Source: Liolophura sinensis (lineage: Eukaryota > Mollusca > Polyplacophora > Chitonida > Chitonidae). From it: DNA of 60,000 bases. Location of the stretch: positions 22,929,385-22,989,384 of the forward strand of contig NC_088295.1 in the NCBI RefSeq assembly GCF_032854445.1. The letters run 5' to 3'. The notes below the pieces were generated by a model. The model was not told the origin of the DNA and made no database searches. It was given only the letters and a program-made list of their open reading frames with translations. Below, one piece after another: positions 1-14,700 of the stretch; within the stretch, counting starts at the first letter, position 1, and each line of letters opens with the position of its first letter. The position numbers and the translations under genes were made by a program.

Positions 1-1044
1 TAAAGCTGAGCACTATTCCTCTCACCTTGGGTCCCCAAAACCATGTTGCGTGAGATTCCATGTTCACTTCATAAAATTTATCATAGAATGATAAATGGGA
101 ACACCACCACTGATCACCACTCATTAAAAACAGAACAGTATTCCACCTGTTCATGATATTGAAATGGACCTCATTTAATTGTCATTTAAAACTCTACACT
201 AACCAATTATAATAAAAAGTTTTTAATATTTTTTCACAGCAATAATTAGCTAGTCATTACAAATTGAGTGGTGCTTAGGGCGCCTGCTTGTGAAACATCA
301 GGTGGTAGTCATGTAAATGTATAGGGTGATGTCTGTACAGGAAATATTTGGATAACACTGACTCTACTCTTACAATATTTTGCTAGCCCATTACCTGGAA
401 TACTCTACTGGTATATGTACAGTCCATACTTTCATACAATAAATTTACAATTTTTGCAAGACATATTTTTGAATTGACATGGCCGTTGGCGGAGACATGT
501 TTTTCTCATGTCTTGAAATGAAGCATCAGAAAACCAATCAAGCTAAAGTGTCACCACTGCATGTTACGTTATGGTTCAGTTATTTACATGCACCTTCCTA
601 AAACTGAATTCCTCTTTAATACCCCATCCATACACAAAATGTATAGTTTTTCTTCTTTGAATCTGTTGTAATGCTGTCTATGGAACTTACTTTTTTGCCT
701 TTCACCCTTGAAAACAATACTGACAATCTAACAAAATTCTGGACATTTTTACTCTTGACGAGAACACTTACAGGAAGAACAAAAAGGCAGTGTAAATTAA
801 TGTGTTTAGTGCAAGAAAAATACATCTCCTGGAGAAGACTTGTTTTGGGCAACATTTCCATGATTGGTATTGAAGGCAATCATATTCAGATAAGTAAACA
901 ACATCATGGTGGCAATCAACCTAACTGTACATTGCTGTTCATTGGCCTAGACTCAGTTCAAAACATATGTCTTATAGTCTTAGATTGATGTTGTTTGGTT
1001 TAAGTCTAGTTCATCTTAGTTCTGTTGCTGCCTAAAGCCACAAA

Positions 1045-1175
1045 GCTGGTTTTGTACCTGGTGAGGTGTTGTGATTTCTCCCCGCTTTTCCCACTGGTTT
1101 TATCCATGCAACTAAAAGCCTGTCAACTGTCATGCTATAAGTGAAATACTCTGTACTAGTATGCAAAGTATAAGC
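1045..1175 (+). mobile_element. Degenerate SINE-like 3' part
   Basis: CTATAAGTGAAATACTCTGT with upstream TTTCTCCCCGC resembles the family tail in plus orientation. Weak match. Confidence 0.4.
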
Positions 1176-2984
1176 ACTGATGAAATAAATTCATATACAT
1201 AAGCATATATTGATGAGTTCTCGAACTGCTGTAAACTAGAAAAATAGCAACTAAATTTGGCTGAATCTCATCGAAAAGGCTTATCTTATTTTGATGGATA
1301 CATGTATATCCTTATCAACTTCTCGTAAGTAACCTGCTAAACTTTATAGAAACTAATTTGTCGATGATATATAGAGACGTCTGAAATAAGTGGAGAAAAG
1401 CAGACGACATAAAGGACACGGTGACAAATTATACGTGTTAATACATTCCAAAATAGTGATTTTTTCTATTGATAACACGAATATGGAAAGAAAAGCTTTT
1501 TCTGTTAAGACATAGTTTTGATTCGTGTAAAAAGGAAATGCGCATATATCGACAAAGTACATGGATGTATTTTGTGACATTGTCATTGGAAACGAACCTG
1601 TTCCAGTCAAACGACGTCGGCTGTACCACAACAACATTTCGAGAAAAGCTACTGCGGAAATTAACAACAGCTTCGTATGTTCATTTCAGGCAAGATGAAA
1701 ACTTTTCCCCCTCCGTTCAAGGAATCACACTTTTCATGAAATCTCTCGACCAAACACAAACATTACGGTAAACTTCGAGTTTCAACTTCAGACATGCGAC
1801 GGTCCCTAATGTCAATAGCGTTTCACTAACCTCCACGCTGAAGAGTTCCATTGGGTTAACCACACACGTTAGAGCTTGCCTGAGGCCTAAAGGCACAACG
1901 GATTAGCATTGATTAATCTGTTTGTTACGGGGCCCCTGTCCGACTAATTTTGCTTAGGTCACACCTTTAAGATTCCCGTTACCACTGACTACCAACACCA
2001 TCAAAACCAAAGCTTTATTGAGACCTGGTATACATTGGCCTAACGCCTTTTAATAGTTAATAGCACATGCCTGCAAATGACACCGTACCTGATGCAAAAA
2101 CAACCGGCGAACAAGTACTACAACCAGGTGTCAGCAAAAGTTAATTTTTTTAACTTGGCTGGAATGTTGGCATGTCAGACAAAACCATGGCTTTCATTGT
2201 TGTGTGGAAATGAATTAAGTTAATGGAATCCCCAGTCTTCCATCACATTAGGCCTACGTAAATCAACATACATGAAGGCAACGAGTACATGTATGTGCCT
2301 AGAATCAAGTTGAGATAATTGAAATACATATCTGCACAAGCATATGGATAATTGGACTAACTGATAAAATTTAGACGGCTGTAGGTAGACAGATGTGTAG
2401 ACATCTCTAAATGAAAACACAAGCTGTCAGTGATTAACAAGTTACAACAGGCCTACTGAATGGTTGTATATCTACAATTGTTAAAGCGTGAACTAGAAAA
2501 TTAACGAGATTATTTCTAGTACCGGTAGTACCTGTGCATTATTTGTTAATGGACTAGTATGACTCAGAATCTGACCCACTTTGATAAGTGTAAAATAATT
2601 CTCAAATTCTTTTTAGGCCTAGGCATCTCAGGTTTTTATCACCATTTATTTAAGCAACCAAAACATTCATAAATTTATGAGAGAAGGTCTTATTCTGTTG
2701 CTTGGGAATGTCTGTAAACTTCTCACAGCACATGATAAAATTGCCCACAATGCCTCAAACATGCCAGAAGCTGGACTATGCATGCCCGGCAGACTACAAG
2801 CCTTGTGGACTTGCACAAAGTTGAGTGTCTAAGGTATATGTAAAGATATGTAGGATGGAGTTGCTGTAAAAAAAACTCTAAGGAGATCAGTGTGAAAACT
2901 CACTTGAACTTGGAACAGGCTGTGGTTAAAGGTGGTGTTAAGAAACACTGTGGTGAGCATGTGTATGTCACATGTGTTGTAACC

Positions 2985-3085
2985 AAAGGAGAGACAGTCA
3001 GGTTTCCTCCATCCACAAAACTGACCCCCATCATAAAATTCACCAGTCTGGGGTATTTTATAAAACGACATATATAAATAAATAA
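2985..3085 (+). mobile_element. Degenerate SINE-like 3' part with A-rich end
   Basis: GGTTTCCTCCATCCACAAAA leads to TTTTATAAAACGACA and AATAAATAA, the block order of the family tail. Weak match. Confidence 0.35.
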
Positions 3086-3099
3086 CTTAAACTGCTTTC

Positions 3100-5649
3100 C
3101 ATTTCTTATAATATATAAGAAACAACTGTTTTATATAGAAAACATTTTATTTCCAACACATTTATTATGTAAGTATAAAAATAATAAGTTTGCTGGAATG
3201 ATAACATGATGTCTTCTGCCTACTTGAAAGTATATCACTATTTGTATAAAACATTGCACATGGATATATATTTATTAACAGCTGTCCAGCCGCAGAACCC
3301 ACATATATTATCATAATACAAAGCTGCTATATACTGAATAGAAATTTTGTCTTTTGACCATCAGATACAGATATGTATATTTAAAGTACTGGTATCCATA
3401 CAGGATATTTGAAGCACAAATACATTTCACATCACTGATTTAAGTTTCTTTGTCAGTCTTAAGCCTTATGTAATCCACTGTCAGTAACAATTTTGCAACA
3501 ATCACTTGTCACAAACATATTCCTGACTCCTGAACACAATGACAACGCAATGAAGACTCATTTAATTCTGTTTGATAAAAAGAACAACAGGATAAATCAA
3601 TGTTCTCGTATATTTGCTCAATCTGAAAACATATTGTACTGCATATTCTTTTCATGAGATAAAGTTATCATGTCATATTCTAACAATATTTGGGATGATA
3701 TGTATAACTGCAATGGTATGTCTGTAAAGTTGATATGTTCAACATATTTATATGTATAAGTGTATATATATAGTGTATGTTAAAACTCCTATACAAAAAT
3801 GAGAGTAATCACAATTCAGATATTTACACACGTTCTACCTTTGTACAGAAGCTTAATAATCTTCAAATATTATTATACGTCATTGCTACTGAAGTTATTC
3901 TATTTCTATCGTTTCACAAGGTGTAAATTTGTCCAGTATTATGCAAATAATCACTTCAATTTTATTACTTCATGTACGCCATGTATCTCAAAATGACCTA
4001 TATGTAACCACTGGCATCTCCAATAGTTGATAATGGCAAGTTACATATAAGATGATAGAATATTCTTTGGAAGCTGATATGACCAGCATTAAATATCAGT
4101 CAATACATCAGTTTACAGGATAATAACACAGTCGTGCCTCTCACCATCTCCCCCCGCCCCACCAGTCAAAGGGCAGTTTACAGTACATGAGTTGTTTACC
4201 TCCCATAACACTTCATACCTCTCACACAAGCAGCACTACTAAGCTACAACCTCCAAACATAGTCACAAAAATAAAACAAAAGTAAAGCACAGCGACACGC
4301 CTTTCAGCAAAGCCATTTTCAAAACCTAACTTGAATGTGTACACAGGTATACTATTGTATCACGAACCTCTATCGGCCTCAACAGAAGTGCTATAATGAT
4401 GAAATCACAGAAATACATGGACGCAACTGAATTCATCTTGGATCTACACCTACAGACATTTCACAGTGTTATGTGTAATACACAGCTATTGTTCTTTCAG
4501 AAGCTGGATTATAATTCCTGCATAGAATAGAACTGAAAATACTTTTATGAAATTGAGGACAATCTGAGCAGGCAATTCTCATAACTTCCAATAGTCAAAA
4601 GTACAGCTGAATGAAGGATAAATTATTTACTGAATACAAACATGTACTTAACAGGTATGCATCAAAAACAAAGCAGTACCTACATGCAGGCATTCTATAT
4701 CTTGACAACTTACCAACTGTAAATGGAGTCTACACAGTTTCCCGTACATACGCACGTACTGCTATACATTTCAAGAATTATTTTCTGGCTTGTACCTTGT
4801 AATACATGTACATGGCTAAAACACACCGTTTAAAAAATAACTCACATCAATATAATAAGACAATCTAAAATGACACTAAATTCTTTAACAAGTAAACATG
4901 TAAACCCAGCCTTAACAGAAATGATAATCACAGAAGATTAAATTCAATATACAGTTGTGTGCTTGTAAAGATACTGAAGAGCTCCTTTATAAATGAAAAT
5001 GTGACAAAGGCATGGCATTTACTTTGGTCAGATATGTGTATAAATTGGTGTCATTATACACGTACAGGAACAGTGGATGCATTTATTTTGTATCAACTGA
5101 TCCTCATCCACACACATTCAATAACCACCTCTTCATCCATACCATACATGTAGATTAACATTCACAATAAACTTCCATACTGAAATAAATTTTTGATTGA
5201 TGTAAGTTGCAATAAGTTGCAGTAATATCTTCAATATCACACTTCTCAGAACAGACATTAGTTTATATAATTAACAGTACATCTGTGACATCAATTAAAA
5301 GCACCAATATCCTTTGGGTTGTGGCTCAACTTTCATCTATACAACTGTCCACTCTAAACACACCTTCTCTCTTCTTGATTTAGGATTTTTCACAAAAGCA
5401 CAGTTCACTCTCTACAAACTCAATTATGTTCATGGTAGGTAACACATTTACCATGTCAGAATATGTACATCTATTCACAATATTACAATATTTGAAAAAA
5501 TATCTGTGTTTGAAGACATTTGACAGTTCACAATAGTGTGTCAGCAGTAAGGCCTCCATCTCTGAGGGAAATTTTGTCCAGGAGCATGGAGCTATCACGC
5601 TCCCTAGGATGGTTAGGGGAAATTCTGACTGTCCCAAAGCACAGCCAAA
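3100..5649 (-). other. Probable 3' UTR and downstream DNA of the myosin gene
   Basis: AT-rich, with no exon-like segment found on either strand. On the minus strand the nearest AATAAA (plus TTTATT at 5082-5087) is about 560 nt past the stop and is a candidate poly(A) signal. The transcript end cannot be set from sequence alone. Confidence 0.35.
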
Positions 5650-5733
5650 CTATGTGGGTAGACGATCAAGTAACTGGCGGTTTCTGTTGATCACATGCAT
5701 ATATTGTCCAATCAAATTGGAAATGTCGGAACC
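5650..5733 (-). CDS. Myosin exon 61: last coding exon, stop TAG
   Basis: Residues 2778-2804. [20 protein letters not shown] then LLDRLPT and TAG (minus strand of 5650-5652). The F3 C-terminal helix ends the protein. The last four residues RLPT do not form the class I PDZ ligand known at the human MYO15A end. 84 nt. Confidence 0.93.
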   Translation of the reverse strand, partial: GSDISNLIGQYMHVINRNRQLLDRLPT

Positions 5734-8700
5734 CTGGAAATAAAATTAAAAAATTCATGAAGTGTTTAAAAATGTAACACTAAAACATGAAATATAGACA
5801 TTGCCCTATTTGATATAGTAATGTTAAAACAAAGATAATAAGCGTGAGGGATAACACACATGTATGAAATAAACATGCATAATTTTTGTAAAATGGATTA
5901 CATGGTCATACTTCAGCCATATGATGGTCTTACTGTAGGTAAGCCTGGCTGAAAATGGATGACAATTATTATATTTATTTCATTGATGTTTTTCACTGTA
6001 CTCAAGAATATTTCACTTATACAACAGCAGTCAACATTGTGGTGGACGGAAACAGGGCAGAGCCCTAAGGAAACCCACGACCATCCACAAGTTGCTGATA
6101 GACCTTCCCACTTACAGCCGGAGAGAAAGCCTGCATGAGCTGGGATTGAACTCACAGCAACCACATTAATGAGATGCTCCTGGGTCAATGCGCCGCCCTG
6201 GCATCCTAACCCTCTCTGCCAAGGAGAACCCTGGATGAGAGTTATAACACAAGGACATAAAAACAAGGTATCAACAATGAAAACGAAATTGATGAAATTA
6301 TTTCTAGGAGCAAATCTCAGAACTGAGAGCACCAGTTCATTCTCTTTCTCCAAATGCTAACACAGATCCAGTACCTGATCAGTTTCAATCCTGATGATCT
6401 TCTGCACCATTAGATTGCCCAGTTTCATGTCCATAAAGTTTGTGCCAGAGTCAGACCTGTACCTTCTTGTGGATAGGATTTCACTGAACGAGTATGACAT
6501 CACACTCTCCTGGGGAAAAAGAAGACAATGAAGCATTAAACCAACATTCTGATATAACAGATTCAGAACCTCAAGATATGTCAATTACACCAGAGCAAAC
6601 AACAGACCATGCCATCAGGTTTGGTGCTAATGACTAAAGTGAAACAGCTTTTCGAGCAATAACATCTCAAAAGCTCAATACATCACAAAAAGTGGCGTAA
6701 CTAATTTTAAGGAAATGCGACTCAAAAGTCTTCAGCTGTATAGACAAAAAGTGAAGCAGTTCAGCAGATATATACAGACAGGCAGATAGACAATACCACA
6801 CGATAATGTGACATTTAACACCATATTAAAAAGCAAGATGACATGGATAACCCATCACTGATATTTTAACAATTTTTGGTGCATAACTGAAGACTTGGGA
6901 CTTACATGCGAGCTTTTGTCGAGAAAGTTGACACCGTGTTTGTTGACAGCCAGCAAGCATTCTCCTGAGACTTGAGGTACACTCTGAAAAGGATAAGAAT
7001 GTTAGAAGAATAGCAACTTTAAACATTGTTTTATTTAAGATATCTTTTTGTTTCATTTATTTCATATCATCAAGTTGATTAGATAAACATCTGAAATGTG
7101 GATTTAAAGTAAATGTCCACAAGTGGTTTACCTTCACATTGAAGAAGGTTGACCCAAACAGCATCCATCTTGAGAGGATTTCTGCAAAGTGAAAAACAAA
7201 AAAGGCATGAAAGCTGTTTTCTTAAACTTATTGAAACAATGTATAACAATAAGACTAACACATGGTTGTTAACCATAAAGCATAACGTATTCACTGCAGT
7301 TTTTGAACATCTCCTGCCACAGTTTTCACATGTTTCTACAGTAGTTACAATCAACTTTATCAATGCTTCATGGAACTGGCAACTTAAAGGCAAAGAACAC
7401 ACTTAAATAAAGTATATATCCATTATCAGATGAAAGATCATTAAAAATTGTCCAGAAAAATAGTCTGATTTAGAATTTTTCCAATCAAGTAAAATGCCTT
7501 GAAAATAACCAATCCTATGGTGATAATACCTAGAAGATAACAGTGACGTCACATCCACATTTTTTTTCATGAAACAGTTCCTTTCAAGGTCCTTTCAGTG
7601 AATGCGTTCATATTTCTGTATGTTTATGCATTCTGATTGATTATATCTAGCAGTCTATGTGTGTCAAGTGTCAAAAACCAAATGCAACATCACTGGTTCC
7701 AATATGTTCAGAAAAGGCCACTGCAGAATCAAAAGTTTCAAATGCAATTTACCGTCCAAAAAATAAATAAATAAATAAATAAATCAAACTACTTTCCTAG
7801 ACACTGTTCATTGGACTTTAATCTGGCATACCATTCATGTCAGAGTCGTCTTTGCTCTTAAGAGAAGGAATTGTGGACTACAGTACTAACCTAAGAACCT
7901 GGCCCTGGCTGCAACAGGGGAATGGTTTCTGACCATGTTCAGCTTCTCATGGATCAGGTTCAGCCACTGCTGGTCAGATATATCCTTCCAGCTCCGCACA
8001 ATCCCAGGTAACAAGTTAGACAAATCCTTCCTGCAAATGAAACAGAAGTAAGACTGTAAGTAACCAGTCGAGTATCATTTTGACCAAGTTAGACAGTAGT
8101 AGTAATGTAGCAAGCTTAAGTCCATCTCGCACAAGTTTGGCTGTGGCTTTAAGTCAGGAGGTATGTCAGATGCCTGACCTGGTGCAGAGGTTTCCTCCTG
8201 CCCTCAAACACACCTCTGTCTTCGGTGAAATATTCTTGAGTACTGTTCTTACAACTTGAACTCAATTACAAATATGATGATTTTATGTTTTACAGGGAAA
8301 AAAAAGACACCACTTGTATATTAGAAAGGATTAGAAAGCCACTCTTATGTTAGGAGGTATGATACATGTACATCTTTACCTAACATTGATACTAACATTT
8401 TAGCAAAAGAACACGAAGTACAACTGGATTAGAAATTTGTTACCAATACGTGAAATAATTGCATTCATACACTTACATGAGAGGTAAGTGCATACTGTCA
8501 GTGGCCCTATACTGGAGAGCTCCGAGTATCGCAATCTCCTCCTGAAAAACAAACAGGAAACATCATAACTTCCTCACAGCTGGGTGTCACCGAAAATTGT
8601 TGAGCAGACTTAAACGACATTTCTTATCACATGACACTTATGTTTTAGATTGTTTGAAAAATGAAATCTACCAGAGATGTTTCTATTTCATTCCACACAA

Positions 8701-11700
8701 TCTGCTGCAAAATCTGTCACTTAGTTTTACTTACAGCAAAGTTCCTGTCAGGTGGCCCCTTCATCACCACCAGGAAGCCATCTTGATAATCTGGAAGAGT
8801 CTGGAAGCCAAATAGTTACTTATTAAAAACTGGAACTAAAAAAGTGCATTCGCATTAAAATCTAGTGTACTAATTAATCTGTTTTATTTTAGTTTATTTT
8901 CTTTGCTGTTTTTGCCATGATATAGCCAATGAGACAATAATCCATAATTATTCATTCATTCTTTTTTCATTGCATTCAATGAAACATTTATTATTTAAAC
9001 AGCGTTAACACTTTTGTCAACGGTTTTGGCATAGTCCTTTTGTAATTGTACTGATTGATGCACTTCTTACCAAAATAAAAATGACTCTGTGACAAGGTGA
9101 CATAAGACACTGATAGAGCAGCAACTACTTTGTAACCACTTACCTGAGCAAACATCATCTCCAGGTAGAGTTCATTCTCTGCTTTCTTTATCGGGAAGAA
9201 CCACACTGTCCTCTGGAAGATGATGTCATAATCCTTCTGAGAGCGCGACAACTCACACATCACATCCATCAGGTACTCGTCCCTGTTCAGTCGGTTAAAC
9301 TGGCGATCAGGCGCTGAAATACGCAGGTCACTGAATACACTGATACATATAACAGAAACAATGCATGTCTATCTGTGATGAAATAACAGAAGTCAGGGAT
9401 CAGTCCTGCAGAACTGTATAGCTAACTGTACGAGATTATAAAAACTCCACCTGATGACAAAATCTCTGCCTCCATGTACCCTCTACAGACAACAGTGAAA
9501 CAGGAGTTTCTACATGAAGCATTCATAATGAATACCATAAGTATTAAGTGCCATTTTTGCTATGTGAAGTCCAAGTCAAATGATCTTAAACAAAAAATGA
9601 ATACATCTTAAACAGAGGATTTAATAATACTTCCAATCATTACTGTACAATTTAATATAAAACAATCTCTGATGACTGCCACAATGAAGATAAATCTTAG
9701 ATTAAATTTCGATGTCTTTCTAAAACCTGTCAGATATATTCCAATCACAAACCAGTCAAGCAATATATTCAGTGTCATTTTTAAACTTCATGTACTGCTG
9801 CTTTGACTAAAATCAGCTGTGACCTTACCAATGCGCACAAAGAGAGAATATTCTTCAACCTCTGTGGAGTCACTGATGTCAAGTCGCAAACAGATCTCTT
9901 CAATGGCATCTCGTACCACCTGGATTACAAAAGACAGACTAGTTGAATGGAAAGCAAAATCAGGAATAAACAGAAATGCGATATCTAAGTCTGTCTGGAA
10001 ATCTACCCCATTACATGGGACACATATAATGACAATTGACACCATGTCACTAGTATCATGTACAATGTAAAACTAAAACTTTAACTCCAACATTATCTCA
10101 ATTTTCAACAACAACCAGTTCGTAAAGTCTCCTCATCATTTATTTATTTATTTATTTATTTGACTCAAGAATATTTCACTTATATGACGGCAGCCAGTAT
10201 TATAGTGGGAGGAAGCCGGGCAGAGCCCAAGGGAAACCCATAATCATCTGCAGGTTGCTGGCAAACCTTCCCATATACATCTTCATTTCTGAACGTCTAA
10301 GAACTACTTTCCAAAAGAAAGGGAGAAAGCAGTATTGGCAGATACACTTACTGTGCAGGCCTTGACAGCAAGCATCCCTCCTCCAGATCCAGCAATGTAA
10401 TACCTCTGCCGGCGACTTGTCCTCCCACTCTGTCACCACAAAACAATACACAACCATGCATTATAAACAGAAACTCATATTTGAGCTTGAATAAACATCT
10501 TACATTTTTAAAACGTGGCAAGTGCATGATATGTCCATTGGGTTCTTAGAAGCACAGGTAGTGTGGCAGACACGACAGAAAGCCTGATAAGCATCTCAAG
10601 AATATGCCTTCTTAGGGTCACTCAGGTTAATCATACTTCAGCAACGGCTCTGGATGCACCAACATGCTTTGTGATTTGACATTTCCAAAATAAAGAACAA
10701 TTTAGAAAACGGAAAAGATTTTGAAACACTGAAATTTTTCATAACATCAGAAGACATTTCTCAATTACAAGTTACAAGGATAATTTAAGTCACTGTGAGT
10801 TTGTAAACAGACATATTTCAAGAAAATGTTGGCAATCTTTAGTTTCCTGCTCCTTGTTGTGTGTGGGTCAACAAATGTTTGACTTTTTAGAGTTTTAAGT
10901 GAGTTTCCTTTCTGGATAAAATTAGACTGGAGTCTATCCAAAACCCAAAGAGTACAAGGGGGGATAACCATTAGAGCACACTAAGGGGGAGATAATTCAC
11001 TTACAGTTAATGCTCTTAACTCTTCTTTTGTTGGCACATTCTTTCTACCTCCATATTTGAACGTCTTTCTCAGGTTTTGCAAGCATTGTGAAGCAGCTCC
11101 TGAAAATATAAAATCATCATATTTTAATAAAATTGGTCATTGGTATGTTTGTTGCTTGTATGCTTTCGGTTTAACATTTAACGTTTTACTTTCATCATGA
11201 CTTTTTGTTTTACTTTTATCATTTTCTAACAGGACAGAGCAGGCCAGAAAAGGAGTCAAACTTGTCTGAAGACACCAACAATGACACTTCACTCAGTCAC
11301 AGTATATTGACACAGCACTTATCACTTCTACAACTACTCCTAATCAAGAAGACAGAGACAAACTGGTGTCTTTGTTCCAAACATCAAATTTTATGTTGTT
11401 CAATATGGTGGCAGGTGTTCCTATTGCCACCACATTTTTAACTTACCACTGTATGTCCTGGCTGTATCACTGGCAGTAGTCTCCAGGTATTTGAACAAGT
11501 AGGGCCTGAGAACTTCTGAACAGTCAAAGAAAGCAGCAATGATGGAGAAGAGTCTCCAGCCTCTGACACAACTCTTCCTACAAACACACACAAGCTCTTT
11601 CATTATATATAATTTCAGTTATCAAAATCCATGGAAAATTTCCAGAATATCAAAAATTTTTGAATCTTAAAAAACACTTCTCACCTACTCTAAAATAGAC

Positions 11701-14700
11701 ATTGTACAGGCCATAAAATTCAGCCAAAACAGTGCACTTCATTTAGAGGAAAAAAACATCATAAGGTATTACTTTTGTTACTTAATTGCTTACTTGTATC
11801 ATCCTTTCCTTGAAACAACCCTCTATAAACACATTTCTAGACAAACATGACTCTCAAAATCAGATAAAATGAGTAAAAGTCATAGATGACATAGATCAAA
11901 TACAGTATTGGAGAACACAGCTATCTTGATTAGTGTTTTATACCATCCTTAAGTGTTCCAATGTCTATTTACACAGTTCAACACAAATCTGCTTGAAAAA
12001 GCGAAGAAACAAAAAAGGATTGTTAGTTAATGTTGTGATGTTAGTTAGAACTTACGGCCGAATGCTCTTGTTGTTGGTTGTTTGTTTACACAACTGCACA
12101 TACACCTCATCTCTTAACTCAGTAAACTTGTGACACACCTGAAATCATAACCCCCAGTATCAATGCCACAATTAATATTTCATTCCTTAATTTATTAAAT
12201 GAATGCAGTAATAATCTCAAAATACTGACATAAGTGACATGCTGTTATGTTACATTGTGCATTAAAAAAAAAACAATACTTCCAAGAAGCCTCTTGAGAT
12301 GAAGGCAGTAACTACAAATTAAGATGCTGCATTTATCACACAATTTCCATGAGGTACCAAAAGATTTTCTTAGCCTTCCTTTCCAGTTACAACTTTAACG
12401 TCTCCCTACTTGACTCACCCCTAATATACGTTGGATACAGGTGATGTCCTCTTTATTGTCCTCCAGGGGGTAGTCTCCCATAAACCGCATGATCTCTGCA
12501 AACAAGAACAGACAGTGGCTACAGGACAAGACTACAGGGACTAATGAAGAACTAACTATCATTATTTTTAAAAAATGGACACTTTTACACAGCTGTGTGC
12601 AGTCGGCAGGTGTCATAAATTATGACTGAATTTTTTTCAGGACTCACCAATGAAACAATCCAGTGCTAGTTTGTTGAGCTCTGGGGGAAGTTTCAACAGA
12701 GATGCTTGGATTGGAGACTAAAAAACAAAAAAGGAAATTTTTGATAATAAGTACAAGATGCTTCTTCCTTAAACTAACAACTATTAGCTCATGTAAGTTC
12801 ATGTATCAAAGCCTACATCAGCCTTGTACAGGAGACATGTGTGAGTTAAGCCAGGTATTACTTTGTCCAAATATCAAGGTCCTCCAGACTATACATTTTC
12901 ATAACATCAACCAGGCCTTATATTATCCTTGTGTCAGGCATCAATTATACATGGTCACATCACTATTTGCTTTTAAAGGACTTGTATAGAAACTAAACAA
13001 TCATTTTAACCATGAGCTTCATCGTTAACATTAATATATCTTCACTTATCAAAGGAAAAGGCTACAAAATACAGTCATTATCATCAGATTCACAATTAAT
13101 TTTGTGAAAACTTAAGTCTTAAAACCTTTGAATATTTGAATTCTAAGGTTGGCTTTTCAGGCCTACGTGTAACTGATCTTGTTAGGCTTTGATGACTTTT
13201 TTTAACCTAAATTACTGGCAAAATATTCTTGAAGTGCATTATGCGACATAGAGTAATACATATAATACATCATTCTGGCCGTAAATACAAGGTTTAGAGG
13301 AAAACATAAAATAGAAAATAACTTGTGACGTCATCACTGCCAAACTTCATCATTGTGGTCCATAAATGACCCTATGGAATTCAACACTTGACTGCATTTC
13401 ATCCAGTTAAAGTAAAATTGAAGGTACTTTTGGATACAGTTTTCAGCAGTCTGATGACAATGACTTCATTTCATGTGGGCTTTTCCTTTATTTGCATATT
13501 TATTGAATAGAAACTCAACACTTATTTTTTGTGACCGTGAAACTATTAAAATACATGTGCTTAATTCATAGAGAAATGACCAAGACAAGGTGTTATATAA
13601 AATGGAGGATGGAATTATTGAAAACAACTCCATGACAACACTACATGTTTCACCAGACAACTTTCATAAGACACTGTTATATTAAGTTTAAGTACACGAT
13701 AATAGGTGATGCTTTCATGAATGGCAAGTGGTTACAGGATAACACAAACACTCGAGAGTGCAGTGACAGACGGTAAGTGAACAAAACGACTGTTTCAATC
13801 ACTTCAACACATTAAGCCAAATAAGTACATGTACATTTAAAATCAGACCTGATAGTATTTGGTGTGTAGATGTGGACCACAAGATGGGCCTAGCTCTGTC
13901 TGGAAGTCTATCTAACAGCAAGTGGTAATTATATATGATAAATTTACCTCAAATGTCCCTAATATAGGACCAAAATACTTCAAATAGTTATAATATTGGA
14001 ATAATCTGAATAAAATGTTCACAAAATAGGATTATTTTAGTTAACTATGCACCACACAAGATTCATATTCCTTATACTATCAACTGCTAATATTATAATT
14101 AAACAGTGAAATTAAACCCATCTATGTAGAATCTCAAACAAATGTATACACATGCCTCCACGCTGTCTGCAAACTGACCATTACATTACATTAATGTTAA
14201 AATGTAAGTGGTAATTAACATGCCAATGTCCTGTTTCATTTTCATTTTTTAAAAGAATATCATGCACAATGTACTTCAAGTTTTTGTTTTGAACTGCAGT
14301 TTTATATGTGGGCCCCTTATGTAACATAATTTCTCAATGATATTACTTGTAAGGTCATGTCTTACCCGTGTCCATTTAACAAGATCAGCTTGTTCCTTCC
14401 ATGTCCATTCTGCTGAAGCTCCTGATGAGGCAAAGAAAGGAATGAAAGCTATGTCACAATTATCATCCATTGTTTACTGTCCATAAAATGAACAACTAAA
14501 CTAAATGAAAAGTCTATTCCACTACTGTCCACACAGTAGCATGTTTACCCACAAGATAAACCTTTCAGAGGCATGCTGACCTGAAGAACACACACTCCTC
14601 CTACCCTATTAACACTTGCATGTACTGTACACAAATATCTTACAAGGCTTTTTTCAATGTACATGTTGTATGACCCAGTTTCACACACACAGCACAATCG

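Larger units (their letters stand above)
1..3099. other. Intergenic DNA with SINE remnants and a CpG-retaining stretch
   Basis: No gene is supported. About 1370-2120 keeps many CpGs, unlike the rest of the window, and may be a regulatory or first-exon region of an unseen neighbour. SINE-like 3' parts occur near 1045-1175 and 2985-3085. Confidence 0.4.

Noticed and set aside
671-988. Plus-strand open frame of 105 codons
   Set aside because: No domain, no splice context, overlaps an equally long antisense frame; AT-rich chance frame.
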